This document shows, one piece after another, positions 62,701-64,000 of a stretch of 64,000 bases of DNA. The position numbers were made by a program, and so were the translations under genes. Origin of the DNA: Chondrilla cf. caribensis (taxonomy: Eukaryota > Porifera > Demospongiae > Chondrillida > Chondrillidae); contig OZ026551.1 in assembly GCA_964020155.1 (NCBI GenBank), positions 3,379,018 to 3,443,017 on the forward strand. The letters run 5' to 3'. Below the pieces are notes generated by a model that made no database searches, was not told where the DNA came from, and was given only the letters and a program-made list of their open reading frames with translations. Each line of letters opens with the position of its first letter. Position 1 is the first letter of the stretch.

Positions 62701-63415
62701 TGACACACAATTAAATTGACAATTTAAGTAACAATTACAAATGTGCAAAGCAAAGGAAGTGTGCAATTAGTGTGGGTATCCACACACTTTGTATTTTGAT
62801 CTGTACACACAATATAACACATTTTGTTTTCACAGAAACTGAGGACTCAGTTCATGCTAATCCTAGGCCACTCAATTGTTCCTATCAATACACTGACATT
62901 ATGCAGTACATGCCAATGTAGGATGTCACTCAGAAACAGTTTATGGAAAGAAGTGATATACATATATGAAAATACCAACCGTCATGATGACTTATAATCT
63001 GCAGTTTTGTAGTTCAGAGCCATGGAGCAAATTTGATAGTATTTTTCTATTCACTCATAGTATGTAGTACATACTCATAATTGGTACAATTCCTGTTTGA
63101 GTGTAATTCTGAGTGATTCTACTGTGTATACACATGTGAAATACATGTGATGAAGCATACTTTATTATACTACAGTATATTGGACATGAAGTAATATAGA
63201 ATTTTAATTGCAATAATTGAAACAACGTACATCATTCAGAGTGGTCCACCCTTGCTGGAAGCGATTGTCAAGGACATTGCTGGATATGGCCAGTAAAGTC
63301 TACATAAATAGATTCAACAAGCACTAGCACATTTTTACCAGTATGAGTGCACCGTACTTAACTTACAGTGATGTTTACACCTCGATCAGGGAGCACGTTC
63401 CCATTTTCAAAAAGG
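56614..63415 (-). CDS. Adhesion GPCR (GAIN-GPS-7TM), 5' end outside or unseen
   Basis: Exons 5' to 3': 63367-63415, 63231-63299, possibly 62475-62666, 62234-62360, 61579-61798, 61057-61180, 60485-60750, 59830-59941, 59355-59511, 59038-59143, 58783-58849, 58131-58243, 57644-57782, 57480-57578, 57171-57216, 56614-56840. Splice phases chain without conflict to the stop at 56614-56616. The first five or six exons encode a GAIN domain (LLAISSNVLDNRFQQGW, LLLNVERIASIAANAV, ITLQFPVIVN). GPS, TM1 to TM7 and a tail of about 90 residues follow. Class B2 hallmarks: HYFFLAAFGWMLCEA in TM3, CWLS before TM5, LMPLLGLTWLIGLL in TM6 and ILNTLQGAF in TM7. The extracellular N-terminal adhesion part should lie right of 63.4 kb. 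Ligand and G protein unknown. Confidence 0.9.
57171..57216 (-). CDS. GPCR tail micro-exon
   Basis: 46 nt, phase 0 to 1, encodes STGTQSKSNKTTSTV. It is needed to bring the frame from phase 0 (57480 exon) to phase 1 (56840 exon). Confidence 0.6.
57480..59941 (-). CDS. GPCR exons for TM2 to TM7
   Basis: 59830-59941 TM2 (NNFVLLNLCIALICGLIIF); 59355-59511 TM3 and the start of TM4; 59038-59143 TM4; 58783-58849 TM5; 58131-58243 third intracellular loop (Lys/Ser rich); 57644-57782 TM6 and TM7; 57480-57578 end of TM7 and basic juxtamembrane tail (WPKLRR). Confidence 0.88.
59642..59725. repeat. (TG)n microsatellite
   Basis: Pure TG tract of about 42 units in the GPCR intron between the TM2 and TM3 exons. 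Confidence 0.95.
60485..60750 (-). CDS. GPCR exon with GPS motif and TM1
   Basis: 266 nt, phase 0 to 2. GPS: CVFW, EGWSSSGL, then CISNHSTSFAVL; TM1: LTYIGCGISIICLVLTVIFL. Of the four usual GPS cysteines only the first and third remain. The cleavage tripeptide reads H-S-T instead of the usual H-L/I-S/T. Confidence 0.88.
62475..62666 (-). CDS. Possible cassette exon in the GPCR GAIN region
   Basis: Open for 64 codons in phase 0-0 (SNVNISHVNSSTSSGIVEDI ... YLSATALPE), with donor GTACCT and a weak acceptor. Skipping it would leave a normal-looking GAIN helix junction, so it may be optional or non-coding. Confidence 0.35.
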
Positions 63416-64000
63416 CTGTAAAATTAATTTGAAACTTCCTTAACATTATGATACACAGATATGTATTTTAAATTATAGCATGCGGTAAAAAGGATCACTT
63501 CAATAGCGAGATCTCTCCTGTAGTATGAGTACCATGTCTAAATTCTAAGAATATGTATTAAATTTTAGATATGGACAATGGCAAATCCATAGGACACAAA
63601 GCACCCAAGGGTAACTACATTACATACTGCCTGGTCCATCCACCGCTTTATCTGCCAAACCTTTTAATCCACCGCAATTTCCTAGTACCAATATAATGTA
63701 CAAGTAACAATGACTATTGATTTAACCCGCCAAACTTGTTAATTCACCATAATAATCTCCCAAATGAATTGTGGCGAACTTATGAGAATTCTCTGTATAT
63801 ATTATATTTCCTGTTTCGACTGTACGTGCAGAAATATATTGAATGGCTAAGGCCAATTATTTTGAAACGGCTGACAAAATTAGCTTCATACACACATCAT
63901 ACATCAGGGATATTACACTGTTCATCAATATCTGCATACATGAGAGTGGATTGCGTCCCATTATGGAAGGAAACAAGTAACCAACTGTAGTGAAATCCTT
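63416..64000. other. No supported exon
   Basis: Probably intron of the GPCR. 63630-63775 has words like TTAATCCACCG and CCGCCAAAC, resembling the interior of the 39183-39628 element, so a related transposon remnant is possible. Confidence 0.35.

Overview
This is intron-rich, AT-rich metazoan DNA. I see no bacterial operons, rRNA, tRNA or CRISPR arrays. Long CA/TG microsatellites, many small inverted-repeat transposons and large families of SRCR and fibronectin III (FN3) exons point to an invertebrate. Receptors with many SRCR domains, an adhesion GPCR and an ankyrin-kelch gene fit a sponge (demosponge) best, but the species is inference.

The main content is a tandem array of three paralogous cell-surface receptor genes on the minus strand. 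I call them gene 1 (about 9.9 kb down to beyond the left edge), gene 2 (about 44.0 to 28.6 kb) and gene 3 (about 55.0 to 47.0 kb). Each has a non-coding first exon, a small exon with the start codon and signal peptide, a run of single-exon SRCR domains (6, 9 and 4), then FN3 domains. Genes 2 and 3 continue through four FN3 domains, one transmembrane exon and a short tyrosine-bearing tail; in gene 1 only the first FN3 exon is inside the window. Splice sites and phases fit throughout, and the assembled coding lengths are exact multiples of three: 1,423 aa for gene 2 and 904 aa for gene 3. Gene 2 gained three SRCR exons by an internal tandem duplication of about 2.73 kb.

Upstream of gene 3, also on the minus strand, lies the 3' two thirds of an adhesion GPCR (63.4 to 56.6 kb): GAIN domain, a GPS motif lacking two of its usual cysteines, seven membrane helices and a cytoplasmic tail. 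Degenerate copies of its last exon and of FN3 half-domain exons lie next to the array genes (10.8-12.9, 26.9-28.2 and 44.7-46.8 kb). They show that the duplicated unit once reached into the GPCR.

Between genes 1 and 2 (13-27 kb) lie a plus-strand ankyrin-kelch gene (16.9-19.1 kb) with one apparent frameshift, an unidentified multi-exon minus-strand gene (20.3 to about 22.2 kb), and repeats including two degenerate fragments resembling a beta-1,4-galactosyltransferase. Transposons with clear boundaries sit at 5670-6200, 9522-9775, 27399-27610, 38625-39146 and 39183-39628. A LINE 3' fragment is shared by the first two array units only.

The three receptors look like secretory-pathway, single-pass membrane proteins with a repetitive ectodomain of variable length and a tail that could be phosphorylated. 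A role in adhesion, self-recognition or microbe binding is inference from domain content.
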